Shown one piece after another: positions 18,021 through 26,479 of a stretch of DNA of 64,000 nt. The notes under the pieces were generated by a model. That model was given only the letters and a program-made list of their open reading frames with translations, was not told where the DNA came from and made no database searches. The stretch spans positions 1,047,291-1,111,290 of the forward strand of contig NZ_GL982513.1 in the NCBI RefSeq assembly GCF_000220255.1, given 5' to 3'. Both the position numbers and the translations under genes were made by a program. Source of the stretch: Prevotella pallens ATCC 700821 (GTDB lineage: Bacteria > Bacteroidota > Bacteroidia > Bacteroidales > Bacteroidaceae). Within the stretch, counting starts at the first letter, position 1. Each line of letters opens with the position of its first letter.

Positions 18021-18314
18021 ATGGCTGACGATAAATTACATATAAGGTTACATGTATACGATACTGAACTATCGGTAAATATTCCTCGCGAAGACGAAGA
18101 ATATTATCGAGCTGCTTCTAAACTTATAACAGATACTGTAAATACATATTCCACCTATTTTAAAGGTAAAAAAAGCGATAAAGACATACTATATATGGCT
18201 ATGTTGGATATAACGCTTCATTACAAAAAAGAAGGTGCACTCAACGACACAGCTCCATTCACAGATGTTCTTGGTAAACTCACTGCAGAGATAGAAGAAG
18301 CTTTAAAAAAATAA
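18021..18314 (+). CDS. zapA: Cell-division protein ZapA
   Basis: ZapA bundles FtsZ filaments at the division site. The 97-residue protein has the N-terminal beta strands (KLHIRLHVYDTELSVNIPRED) and EEYYRAASKLITDTVNTYS helix of the family, then KSDKDILYMAMLDITLHY, the segment corresponding to the conserved A-L-N-l-a/L-y motif. It sits between the coiled-coil protein (9 bases upstream) and rny (34 bases downstream), an order I associate with Bacteroidales genomes. Confidence 0.85.
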   Translation: MADDKLHIRLHVYDTELSVNIPREDEEYYRAASKLITDTVNTYSTYFKGKKSDKDILYMAMLDITLHYKKEGALNDTAPFTDVLGKLTAEIEEALKK

Positions 18315-18348
18315 CCAAGATAAAAATAATATATAGAAATAATTTTAG

Positions 18349-19887
18349 ATGAGTTTTATAACAATAATAGTAGCCCTCGGTTGTCTCGCAGTAGGTTGTA
18401 TAATTGGTTATGCTACATTCCGTTACATAATCGATAAACAATACAAAGAATCTATGGCAAAAGCCGAAAGAGATACTGAGGTATTGAAGGAGAAAAAACT
18501 ACTCGAGGTAAAAGAAAAGTTCTTAAATAAGAAAAGCGAATTAGAAAAGGAAGTACAACAGCGAAATCATAAATTTCAGCAGAACGAAAACCGCTTAAAG
18601 CAAAAAGAAATTACGCTAAATCAGCGGTTAGACGAAATAAATCGCCGCAAGCAAGAAATAGAACAGCAGCAACAACGTGTAGATAACGAGAAAAAGTTGC
18701 TGATGGTAAAGGAACAAGAGTTAGAAAAACAAAAAGAGTTAGAGCGTGCAAAACTTGAAGAACTCTCTGGTTTGAGCGCAGACGAAGCGAAAAACCGACT
18801 TGTTGAGAGTTTGAAAGACCAAGCAAAACTGGATGCAGCATCATATATTAATGAAATTGTTGACGAAGCAAAGCTAAACGCAAATCAACAAGCAAAGAAA
18901 ATTGTTATTCAAACAATTCAACGTGTTGCAACAGAAACAGCAATAGAAAATTCTGTTAGTGTTTTCCACATTGAAAACGATGAAGTAAAAGGTAGAATTA
19001 TTGGTAGAGAAGGCAGAAACATTCGTGCACTCGAAGCAGCTACAGGTGTAGAAATTGTAGTAGATGATACACCTGAAGCAATTGTTATTTCAGGTTTCGA
19101 TCCTGTTCGTCGCGAAATTTGTCGTTTGGCTCTTCACCAATTAGTTTCTGATGGACGTATTCACCCAGCACGTATAGAAGAAATAGTTGCTAAAGTGAAA
19201 AAACAATTAGACAACGAGATAATTGAAACAGGAAAACGTACAGCAATCGATTTAGGTATCCACGGTTTGCATCCAGAACTAATTCGTATTGTTGGAAAAA
19301 TGAAGTATCGCTCATCATACGGACAAAATCTTTTGCAACATGCAAGAGAAACTGCAAATCTTTGTGGTATAATGGCAAGCGAACTAGGGTTAAATCCTAA
19401 GAAAGCAAAACGTGCCGGACTATTGCACGATATAGGAAAAGTACCCGATGAAGAGACCGAACTTCCTCACGCATTATATGGAGCTCGTATTGCTGAAAAA
19501 TATAAAGAAAAACCTGAAATTTGTAATGCTATAGCAGCTCACCACGACGAAACAGAAATGACCAGTCTTATTGCGCCAATTGTGCAAGTTTGTGATGCAA
19601 TTTCTGGTGCTCGTCCAGGTGCTCGTCGCGAAATAGTAGAGGCTTATATAAAACGTTTGAACGATTTAGAGGCAATTGCTATGAGCTATCCAGGTGTAAC
19701 AAAAACTTATGCTATACAAGCAGGTAGAGAACTACGTGTTATTGTGGGCGCCGATAAGATGGACGATGCACAAAGCGAACAATTAAGTACAGAGATAGCT
19801 GAAAAGATTCAGAACGAAATGACTTATCCTGGACAAGTTAAAATTACGGTTATTCGCGAAATACGCAGTGTTTCTTATGCAAAGTAA
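18349..19887 (+). CDS. rny: Ribonuclease Y
   Basis: RNase Y is a membrane-anchored endoribonuclease that starts mRNA decay. The 512-residue protein has a membrane helix at about residues 4-26, a long charged coiled coil to about 200, a KH domain with [18 protein letters not shown], and an HD domain with [13 protein letters not shown] and AAHHDE for metal binding. The end matches the family ([21 protein letters not shown] and [12 protein letters not shown]). It closes the coiled-coil/zapA/rny unit, with a bidirectional hairpin 40 bases after the stop. RicT, whose Bacillus relative affects RNase Y, is also encoded in this window. Confidence 0.97.
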   Translation: MSFITIIVALGCLAVGCIIGYATFRYIIDKQYKESMAKAERDTEVLKEKKLLEVKEKFLNKKSELEKEVQQRNHKFQQNENRLKQKEITLNQRLDEINRRKQEIEQQQQRVDNEKKLLMVKEQELEKQKELERAKLEELSGLSADEAKNRLVESLKDQAKLDAASYINEIVDEAKLNANQQAKKIVIQTIQRVATETAIENSVSVFHIENDEVKGRIIGREGRNIRALEAATGVEIVVDDTPEAIVISGFDPVRREICRLALHQLVSDGRIHPARIEEIVAKVKKQLDNEIIETGKRTAIDLGIHGLHPELIRIVGKMKYRSSYGQNLLQHARETANLCGIMASELGLNPKKAKRAGLLHDIGKVPDEETELPHALYGARIAEKYKEKPEICNAIAAHHDETEMTSLIAPIVQVCDAISGARPGARREIVEAYIKRLNDLEAIAMSYPGVTKTYAIQAGRELRVIVGADKMDDAQSEQLSTEIAEKIQNEMTYPGQVKITVIREIRSVSYAK

Positions 19888-19927
19888 AAACAACAGATAA
19901 AACGCTCTATAAATAAAACTAATAAAG

Positions 19928-19966
19928 AAAGGTGGACCCTTGTAAGAAGAGTCCACCTTTTATTAT
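19928..19966. terminator. Bidirectional terminator between rny and the copper ATPase gene
   Basis: AAAGGTGGAC (19928-19937) pairs perfectly with GTCCACCTTT (19951-19960). T-rich tracts follow on both strands, and the two flanking genes converge here. Confidence 0.88.
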
Positions 19967-20012
19967 ATATGCACTACAAACAGTGCAGTTTAGATACTGA
20001 GAGTTTGTGTGT

Positions 20013-21932
20013 TTATTTCATCAACTTTAAGCGTAAACTATTTAGAACAACGCTAACACTTGAGAAAGCCATTAAAGCACTTGCCCAAGATGGAGTTATT
20101 TGCCAGTCAATGCCAAATATGTATAATACACCAGCTGCGAGCGGAATACAAACAATGTTATATATAAACGCCCAAAACAGATTTTCCCAAATCATACGTA
20201 CAGTGCGACGGCTTAATTGTAATGCCTCTGGTAAGGTACGAAGATCGTCGCCCATAAGTGTAATTTGCGCAACGTCCATTGCAACATCAGTTCCTTTTCC
20301 TATCGCAATGCTAACATCAGCTAAAGCCAATGCTTGCGTATCGTTTATACCATCGCCAACCATTGCAACATGTTTTCCTTCTGCTTGTAAACGTCTAACT
20401 AAGTTCTCTTTATCTTGTGGCAGAACTTTGCTTTGATAATGTTTTATTCCTGCTTTTTCTGCCCAATATTTAGCAGCTTCTTCCTTGTCTCCACTCATCA
20501 TATAGACTTCCACACCATTTTTTTGCAATGTCTCCATTGCTTCGCGTGCATTTGGTTTTAGAGTTTCGCGTTCTTCTAAAGCCAGATTATCCGATTTGGT
20601 GAAGTCTATGTTTTTGTTTGGTATGGTTAGTGTGCCGGTTTTATCAGTTACGAGCGCATTAATCTTGCGCAAGTTTTCTAATGCCGAAGCATCTTTTATC
20701 AGTATTTGTTCTTCGGCAGCCTTACCTATACCTACCATTAGTGCTGTTGGTGTGGCTAATCCCATTGCACATGGACAAGCAATTACCAACACTGCAATTG
20801 CCGATAAGATGGCTTGTGGCAAATAAGCATTACCTCCAATAATCCACCAAGCTAAGAAAGTAACGAGAGCTATTGTTGAAACAACAGGAACGAACACCAA
20901 TGCAGCTTTATCTACGATGCGTTGAACAGGAGCTTTAGAACCCTGTGCTTCTTGAACCATACGTATAATTTGTGCTAACATAGTGTCTTTCCCTATTTGG
21001 CGAGCACGCATTCTTAATTTTCCTTGATTTGGAATAGTGCCTGCCAAAACTCTATCGCCTTTTTCCTTCTTTGCCGGATTAGGTTCGCCCGTAATCATAC
21101 TTTCGTCAATGTAAGCTGCATTTGGAGTCATAAAACTTTCTGCCCAAACCACTTCTCCGTCTACAGGAATTTTCTCTCCAGTACGTACTTCTAGCAAATC
21201 GCCTACTTCAATTGTAGATATTGGCACTTCTTCTACCTTGTCGCCATCTACAATATGTGCTGTCTTAGGTGTCATTCCCATCATCTCTCTAATAGACGAT
21301 GCGGTTCCGTCTTTGGCTTTTTCTTCCAAAAGTTTACCTGTAAGCACAAAGGTGATAATCATTACCGATGCATCGAAATATGTATGCCACACAATTCCTC
21401 TACTGCTCCACACGGATTCTCCCCAGAATGTATTGAAAACGCTGAACAAGAAAGCTATTAAAGTAGACAAGGCAACAAGCGTATCCATATTTGCCAAACC
21501 ATTTTTTAGCTGTTTCCATGCCGAAACATAGAACTGTTTGCCACAATACAGCATATTGCCCAGCGCAACAAGCAAAGCCACCTGATTGCTGGTATTGTTA
21601 TTTCCAAGATTAATCCAATGCATTGATATTGCCATAACACCAATGGCAAATATCCACGATAGAATAGCTTTACGCTTTAAAAGTGTGTAAGCTTGTTTTT
21701 CTATTTCAACTGCCGATCTTCCTTCTTCAATAACAAGGTCGTAGCCAATTGCGTTGATAGCTGCTTTCATATCTGTCAGCGAAACTTCGTCTGGATTGAA
21801 GTCTACTAATGCTGAACGCGATGGTAACGACACTGAAGCCGACGTTATTCCGTTTAAGCTATTTAGTTTCTTCTCTATATTGGCAGAACATGCCGAACAT
21901 GCCATACCTATTACTGGAATGGTCCTTTTCAT
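20013..21932 (-). CDS. Copper-type P1B ATPase lacking the nucleotide-binding (N) domain
   Basis: The 639-residue protein has an N-terminal metal-binding domain (GMACSACS, Cys12 and Cys15), an A-domain with TGEP (281-284), the transport motif ACPCAMG (Cys386-Pro-Cys388), the phosphorylation site DKTGTLT (Asp430), SGDKEEAA at 480-487 and GDGINDTQAL (526-535). In ordinary P1B pumps about 150 residues separate DKTGT from this GD motif and form the ATP-binding N domain with HP and GxG motifs. Here there are only about 50, with neither motif visible, while everything else looks intact. It is third in the unit MATE-CopZ-ATPase. Copper export is the family role; how, or whether, this form binds ATP is open. 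Confidence 0.9.
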   Translation of the reverse strand: MKRTIPVIGMACSACSANIEKKLNSLNGITSASVSLPSRSALVDFNPDEVSLTDMKAAINAIGYDLVIEEGRSAVEIEKQAYTLLKRKAILSWIFAIGVMAISMHWINLGNNNTSNQVALLVALGNMLYCGKQFYVSAWKQLKNGLANMDTLVALSTLIAFLFSVFNTFWGESVWSSRGIVWHTYFDASVMIITFVLTGKLLEEKAKDGTASSIREMMGMTPKTAHIVDGDKVEEVPISTIEVGDLLEVRTGEKIPVDGEVVWAESFMTPNAAYIDESMITGEPNPAKKEKGDRVLAGTIPNQGKLRMRARQIGKDTMLAQIIRMVQEAQGSKAPVQRIVDKAALVFVPVVSTIALVTFLAWWIIGGNAYLPQAILSAIAVLVIACPCAMGLATPTALMVGIGKAAEEQILIKDASALENLRKINALVTDKTGTLTIPNKNIDFTKSDNLALEERETLKPNAREAMETLQKNGVEVYMMSGDKEEAAKYWAEKAGIKHYQSKVLPQDKENLVRRLQAEGKHVAMVGDGINDTQALALADVSIAIGKGTDVAMDVAQITLMGDDLRTLPEALQLSRRTVRMIWENLFWAFIYNIVCIPLAAGVLYIFGIDWQITPSWASALMAFSSVSVVLNSLRLKLMK

Positions 21933-21953
21933 TTTTCTTTCTCCTTATAATTC

Positions 21954-22166
21954 TTATAAAATTAGTTCGAAGCGACCTATTGCATCTACTGCCGCTTTTA
22001 TTTTGTCGGGACTTACCAAATTGCTGTCGTACGAAACCTTTACTGTTTTGTTTGCTAAGTCTACTTCTGCAGTTTCTACACCTGCTATTTCTTTTATTGC
22101 GTTTTCTACACTTGCCTTGCAATGTTCGCAACGCATACCATTTACTGTGAAAAATCTATTTTCCAT
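21954..22166 (-). CDS. CopZ-like heavy-metal-associated protein
   Basis: The 70-residue protein is a single HMA domain: FFTVNGMRCEHCKASVENAI gives the MxCxxC metal site (Cys12 and Cys15 by count), followed by VETAEVDLANKTVKVSYD and the closing AAVDAIGRFE. Such proteins carry Cu(I) to P1B ATPases. The ATPase starts 21 bases downstream and the MATE gene ends 3 bases upstream, so all three are probably one transcript. The ATPase also has its own HMA domain. Confidence 0.9.
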   Translation of the reverse strand: MENRFFTVNGMRCEHCKASVENAIKEIAGVETAEVDLANKTVKVSYDSNLVSPDKIKAAVDAIGRFELIL

Positions 22167-22169
22167 AAT

Positions 22170-23540
22170 CTAATTGTTTTTTTGTTGATTAAACTCTATT
22201 TGTTCTTTCTTAAATTCTCTGAAAGTATAAATCATTATTGGGATTGTTGCCAACAGCGAGAAAGTATCGCTCACTGCTTGACACATCTCCACGCCTAAAA
22301 GTCCGAAAAATTGTGGAAGTATAAATATTAAAGGAATGAAGAAGAGTCCCTGTCGTGCTGCTGCCAAGAAGTTAGCTCGCCACGGCTTTCGGCAGGTTTG
22401 CGATAGCATATTGCTTACAACTATTGCTGCATTGAACGGATAAGTGCACAGTTGCCAACGCAGGGCAACAACGCCTATGCTTATAACTTTGGCATCGTTG
22501 CGGAACAATTCGATGAGCGACCCACTGAAAATCCAACCTATAATGGTACAAGCGAGCAAGAAGAGTGTGCCCGTTTTAACGGTAAACATATAGCCTTCTC
22601 TCAATCTGTCGTAAAGTTTTGCGCCGTAACAGAAACCACATAATGGTTGAAACCCTTGTCCCAACCCAATAACTGTTGCAAGCACAAGCATTGATATACG
22701 TGTAACTATGCTCATTGCAGCAATAGCTTCGTCGCCATAATGAGCTGCTGCTATGTTTAACGACATTGTTGCCAAGCACGCTAAGCCCTGACGCGACAGC
22801 GATGGACTACCTCCCAAGAAAATTTCTTTAAGTGCATTCCACGACGGAGCGAAGTTTTTAAGATATATTCCGATGTTCTCTCCCTGCCGAGCCATATAGA
22901 AAAGAATGATAAACGAAACTATCTGTCCAACTACGGTTGCAATGGCTGCACCCGTTATTCCCATATCGAAGGTGAAAATAAGAAGTGGGTCGAGCGCAAC
23001 ATTCAATACTGCCCCCGCCACAATGCCATACATTGCATAAGTGGCATTGCCTTGCAAACGCATCTGGTTGTTCAGCGTGAGCGATGATGTTAAGAATGGA
23101 GCTCCGAGCAACACAACACCTAAATATTTCTCGGTATAGGGCAAAATGGTTGGTGTGCTTCCCAATAAAACCGATAGTGGCTTAAGATTAAGCAGCCCCA
23201 CAATCATAATTACTATACCAAATGCGAACGAAAAGAAAAAACCATTCGATGCCATACGTACGGCATTATTGTGGCGTTTTGCACCCAATTCGCGTGAAAT
23301 GTAGTTTCCCGAACCGTGTCCGAAGAAGAAACCAAACGACTGTATGAAGAACATCACCGAAAACACAATGCCCACGGCTGCCGTAGCTTGCGTGTTTATT
23401 TGTCCCACAAAATAAGTGTCGGCAATATTGTACAAGCTGGTTACCAACATCGAAATTATGGTAGGTACAGCCATTGTTATCACAACCTTATGAATTGGTT
23501 CCGCTGTAAGGAACGTATAGTTATCTTTACCTTTATGCAT
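22170..23540 (-). CDS. MATE-family efflux transporter
   Basis: The product has 456 residues from the ATG at 23540 (MHKGKDNYTFLTAEPIHKVV), with about 12 membrane helices. TMAVPTIISMLVTSLYNIADTYFVGQ-like residues at the start, GFFFGHGSGNYISRELGAK and FQPLCGFCYGA are typical of the MATE family, which expels drugs or metabolites by cation antiport. A TTG start at 23558 is possible but would sit on the putative -7 box at 23548-23555. The metal chaperone gene follows after only 3 bases. The link of a MATE exporter to copper genes is unusual; the substrate is unknown. Confidence 0.92.
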   Translation of the reverse strand: MHKGKDNYTFLTAEPIHKVVITMAVPTIISMLVTSLYNIADTYFVGQINTQATAAVGIVFSVMFFIQSFGFFFGHGSGNYISRELGAKRHNNAVRMASNGFFFSFAFGIVIMIVGLLNLKPLSVLLGSTPTILPYTEKYLGVVLLGAPFLTSSLTLNNQMRLQGNATYAMYGIVAGAVLNVALDPLLIFTFDMGITGAAIATVVGQIVSFIILFYMARQGENIGIYLKNFAPSWNALKEIFLGGSPSLSRQGLACLATMSLNIAAAHYGDEAIAAMSIVTRISMLVLATVIGLGQGFQPLCGFCYGAKLYDRLREGYMFTVKTGTLFLLACTIIGWIFSGSLIELFRNDAKVISIGVVALRWQLCTYPFNAAIVVSNMLSQTCRKPWRANFLAAARQGLFFIPLIFILPQFFGLLGVEMCQAVSDTFSLLATIPIMIYTFREFKKEQIEFNQQKNN

Positions 23541-23547
23541 ACGATTG

Positions 23548-23581
23548 CAAAAATACAAAAAACGAAGCGATAAATAGCAAA
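23548..23581 (-). promoter_or_regulatory. Putative MATE promoter, start codon 8 bases after the -7 box
   Basis: On the minus strand TATTTTTG (23555-23548) fits TAnnTTTG, and TTTG (23581-23578) lies 22 bases upstream, slightly long. The ATG at 23540 is so near that the transcript would have little or no leader. Confidence 0.5.
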
Positions 23582-23725
23582 ATAATGTTCTAATTAGAAT
23601 TAAAGAGCGAAATAGTTGATATGTGCTATGTTAATTGATCCAATTATGGTTTGCATAGCGTGTTTTTATATCAAACCGAATTATATCTTCTGCTAAAACC
23701 ACTGCAAACACTTATCTAATTGCAA

Positions 23726-23875
23726 AAAGCTTATAAGCTTTTCCTAAATAGCTTATAAGCTTTTCTCAAATAGCTTATAAGCTTTCTGCAAATAGCTTAT
23801 AAGCTTTTTATAGATAGCTTATAAGCTTTTTAATCATAACTTATAAGTTTTTTGTGTATAACTTATAAGCTTTGC
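23726..23875. repeat. Array of seven AGCTTATAAGCT palindromes at exact 22-bp spacing
   Basis: Units begin at 23728, 23750, 23772, 23794, 23816, 23838 and 23860. The last two have AACTTATAAG cores. The 10-bp spacers vary (TTTCCTAAAT, TTTCTCAAAT and others) but keep their length. The core is unrelated to AGATATCT, yet the spacing is identical. Confidence 0.95.
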
Positions 23876-24013
23876 TTAGTTTGTAAGGTCTGTTAGACCA
23901 CGAAATCAATGCACTTTCTCTGCAAATTGATACAATCAGCATCACTTAATCGGCAATGAAATACAAGTTAATTGCAACATAAACGGTTGCCAACCATTTA
24001 CGAATCATCAGTT

Positions 24014-24049
24014 ATTCACACCTAACTAATCCGTAATTCACACCTAACT
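24014..24049 (+). repeat. Two ATTCACACCTAACT copies 22 bp apart
   Basis: Perfect 14-base direct copies begin at 24014 and 24036. The period equals that of the palindrome arrays, although this unit is not palindromic. Confidence 0.85.
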
Positions 24050-24258
24050 GTGTAGACGCTCATACCAAGCGTCCCTATATTAAGAATATTTGCAAACCGT
24101 TCGAAGGGTGTTTGTTTGCTGTTCGTAAGCCGTTCGCATCGTGCATTCCTTATGTGTAGGGAGCCTATTCATCGTGCCCATATCCACGAATACCCAACAC
24201 CATCTAATCTGCAACAGATAATATTGCAAACTTAGACTACTAATGAACGCAAATAAAA

Positions 24259-24286
24259 AAGGCGTGCTCAATATTGAACACGCCTT
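24259..24286 (-). terminator. Terminator of the OPT transporter gene
   Basis: A nearly perfect 14-bp inverted repeat (AAGGCGTGCTCAAT with ATTGAACACGCCTT) is followed on the minus strand by a run of T. It lies 27 bases after the OPT stop codon. Confidence 0.87.
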
Positions 24287-24313
24287 CTATCTTTCGTTAT
24301 TTACTGAATGTCT

Positions 24314-26302
24314 CTACGCTTCTTTGTCTTTGTCAGAAACTTTTGTTGCCGTGATAAAGTAGAGTATCAGAGCTGTGTAAGCAACAAGTGCGAGAAGTTC
24401 AGAAAGATGGTTCTGCCACCATGCAGCATGGTCGAACTCAACACCAAAGAACTTAATCAGTGCCGAAACAACACCCATAAGTGCACCACCCGCAATAAAG
24501 CCCGATGCAATAAGTGTTCCTTTATCGGCACGTAGATTGTTAATTTGTTCGTCCTTAGAACGAGTTGTAACATACCAGTTCACCGCACCACCTATAATTA
24601 GAGGAATATTCAGCTGAATAGGAATAAACATACCAAGCGAGAAAGCCAGTGCAGGCACCTTGCAACGGTCTAACACCAATGCAAGGACAGCACCTATACC
24701 GTAAAGAATCCAAGGTGCACCCTGTCCGCTCATTAATGGTTTAATAACGGCAGCCATAGCGTTTGCCTGCGGTGCTGCCAACTGTCCAGAATTGAAACCG
24801 TAAGTCTTGTCCAACACAATCATTACACCTGCAACGGTTGCTGCCGATACAATGGTGCCAAGGAACTTCCACGTTTCCTGCTTCTTAGGTGTGGTACCGA
24901 GCCAATAACCAATCTTCAGGTCGGTGATAAACGAACCTGCCATCGACAAGGCTGTACATACAACACCACCCATAAGCAATGCTGCCAACATACCCGAATT
25001 GCCTTTCAGTCCAACACCTACCATTACAACAGAAGCCAAAATAAGAGTCATTAGAGTCATACCCGATACAGGGTTTGAACCCACAATGGCAATGGCATTT
25101 GCTGCAACCGTTGTAAAGAGAAAAGCAATTATTGCAACCAGCAAGATACCAACAACAGTGTGTATTAAGTTGAATTGCATTACACCAAAGTAGAAGAATA
25201 AGAAGATAATGATTAAAGTAATAATACTGCCAAATGCAATAATCTTAAACGAAATGTCGCGTTGTGTTCTTATCGCTTCTTCTTGACTTGCTCCTTTGCC
25301 CTTCATCTCTCTTGAAGCTAAGCTAACAGCACTTTTAATAATGCCCCACGACTTTACAATGCCAATAATGCCCGACATTGCAATACCACCAATACCAATA
25401 GAACGAGCGTAGTTCTTGAAAATCTCTTCTGCCGACATACTGCCAACTGTGGTAACAATACTTGCGTCCCATTGGTTCAGTATAGTGTCTGGAAATATAA
25501 GTGCCATGCCTGGAACAACTACCCACCATATAGTGAGCGACCCCATACATATAATGAAGGCATATTTTAAACCAATAATGTAGCCCAAACCCAAAACAGC
25601 AGCACCTGTATTTACCTTGAATACAAGCTTTGCCTTGTCGGCAATGGTTTCGCCAAAACCAATCATACGGCTTGTAACGGTTTCGTTCCACCAGCCAAAT
25701 GTAGCCACGCTGAAGTCGTAAAGACCCCCCACCAAACCAGCAAGCAACAATGGTTTCGCCTGGCTGCCACCTTTCTCGCCACTCACAAGCACCTGTGTTG
25801 TGGCTGTAGCCTCTGGGAAAGGATATTTGCCGTGCTGTTCCTTAACAAAATACTTGCGGAAGGGTATTAAGAAGAGTATTCCTAAAATGCCACCTAATGC
25901 TGCTGCAATGAATATTTGAAAGAAGCCAGCTTGTAAATCGAGCATATAAATGGCAGGTATTACGAAGATACCGCCTGCAACAACAGCACCCGAACAAGCA
26001 CCAATGCTCTGAATAATGACATTTTCGCCCAATGCATTCTTGCGTTTAGTTGCCGACGACATACCAATGGCTATAATGGCAATTGGTATGGCTGCCTCGA
26101 ATACCTGTCCAACTTTAAGACCTAAGTAGGCAGCAGCTGCCGAAAACAGCACAACCATTACTAATCCCCAAGTTACAGACCACGTACTTACTTCTGGATA
26201 AACCTTATTAGGGCTCATCACGGGTTGATACTCCTCGCCTTCTTTCAGTTCACGAAAGGCGTTCTCAGGAAGTTCAATGTTTTGTTTTTCTTTATTTTCC
26301 AT
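24314..26302 (-). CDS. OPT-family oligopeptide transporter
   Basis: This 662-residue membrane protein has about 15 hydrophobic helices. It starts with a polar segment (LPENAFRELKEGEEYQPVMSP), then TWGLVMVVLFSAAAAYLGLKVG, the conserved beginning of bacterial OPT proteins. Other family-like segments are RKYFVKEQHGKYPFPEATA and VGSNPVSGMTLM. OPT proteins import small peptides or metal chelates by proton symport. The gene stands alone, with a terminator after it and a TATCTTTG box (26374-26381) upstream. Confidence 0.92.
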   Translation of the reverse strand: MENKEKQNIELPENAFRELKEGEEYQPVMSPNKVYPEVSTWSVTWGLVMVVLFSAAAAYLGLKVGQVFEAAIPIAIIAIGMSSATKRKNALGENVIIQSIGACSGAVVAGGIFVIPAIYMLDLQAGFFQIFIAAALGGILGILFLIPFRKYFVKEQHGKYPFPEATATTQVLVSGEKGGSQAKPLLLAGLVGGLYDFSVATFGWWNETVTSRMIGFGETIADKAKLVFKVNTGAAVLGLGYIIGLKYAFIICMGSLTIWWVVVPGMALIFPDTILNQWDASIVTTVGSMSAEEIFKNYARSIGIGGIAMSGIIGIVKSWGIIKSAVSLASREMKGKGASQEEAIRTQRDISFKIIAFGSIITLIIIFLFFYFGVMQFNLIHTVVGILLVAIIAFLFTTVAANAIAIVGSNPVSGMTLMTLILASVVMVGVGLKGNSGMLAALLMGGVVCTALSMAGSFITDLKIGYWLGTTPKKQETWKFLGTIVSAATVAGVMIVLDKTYGFNSGQLAAPQANAMAAVIKPLMSGQGAPWILYGIGAVLALVLDRCKVPALAFSLGMFIPIQLNIPLIIGGAVNWYVTTRSKDEQINNLRADKGTLIASGFIAGGALMGVVSALIKFFGVEFDHAAWWQNHLSELLALVAYTALILYFITATKVSDKDKEA

Positions 26303-26373
26303 ATCTTTAGTTGTATGTTATTCTTAAGGTAAAGTTTTGTTGTAGCATTGTATGCTTCAGCCTAAAACAGTCG

Positions 26374-26381
26374 CAAAGATA
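26374..26381 (-). promoter_or_regulatory. Putative -7 box for the OPT gene
   Basis: TATCTTTG on the minus strand lies about 72 bases upstream of the start codon. No clear -33 TTTG is seen at the usual distance. Confidence 0.42.
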
Positions 26382-26467
26382 AGTAAAAAATAGCAAAGGC
26401 ACTACTAACTGTCAATAAAATCACCATTAATTCAGGCATAGTTGCCTAATATTGTACATATTTTATG

Positions 26468-26475
26468 TAATTTTG
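26468..26475 (+). promoter_or_regulatory. Putative -7 box immediately before trmO
   Basis: TAATTTTG fits TAnnTTTG and ends only 4 bases before the ATG at 26480, which implies a leaderless transcript. A TTG at 26442-26444 is 23 bases upstream, so the -33 match is weak. Confidence 0.45.
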
Positions 26476-26479
26476 TGCT

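Larger units (their letters stand above)
23541..24313. other. 773-base intergenic region between the MATE and OPT genes
   Basis: It holds the MATE promoter, the seven-unit AGCTTATAAGCT array (23726-23875), a pair of ATTCACACCTAACT copies 22 bp apart at 24014 and 24036, and the OPT terminator at 24259-24286. No credible gene is seen on either strand. Confidence 0.75.

Noticed and set aside
19969..20436. 155-codon plus-strand ORF
   Set aside because: It is antisense to the C-terminal part of the copper ATPase and shows no domain.
23726..23875. CRISPR array
   Set aside because: The period is 22 bp with 10-14 bp variable parts and palindromic cores; repeats and spacers are far shorter than in CRISPR, and no cas genes are present.
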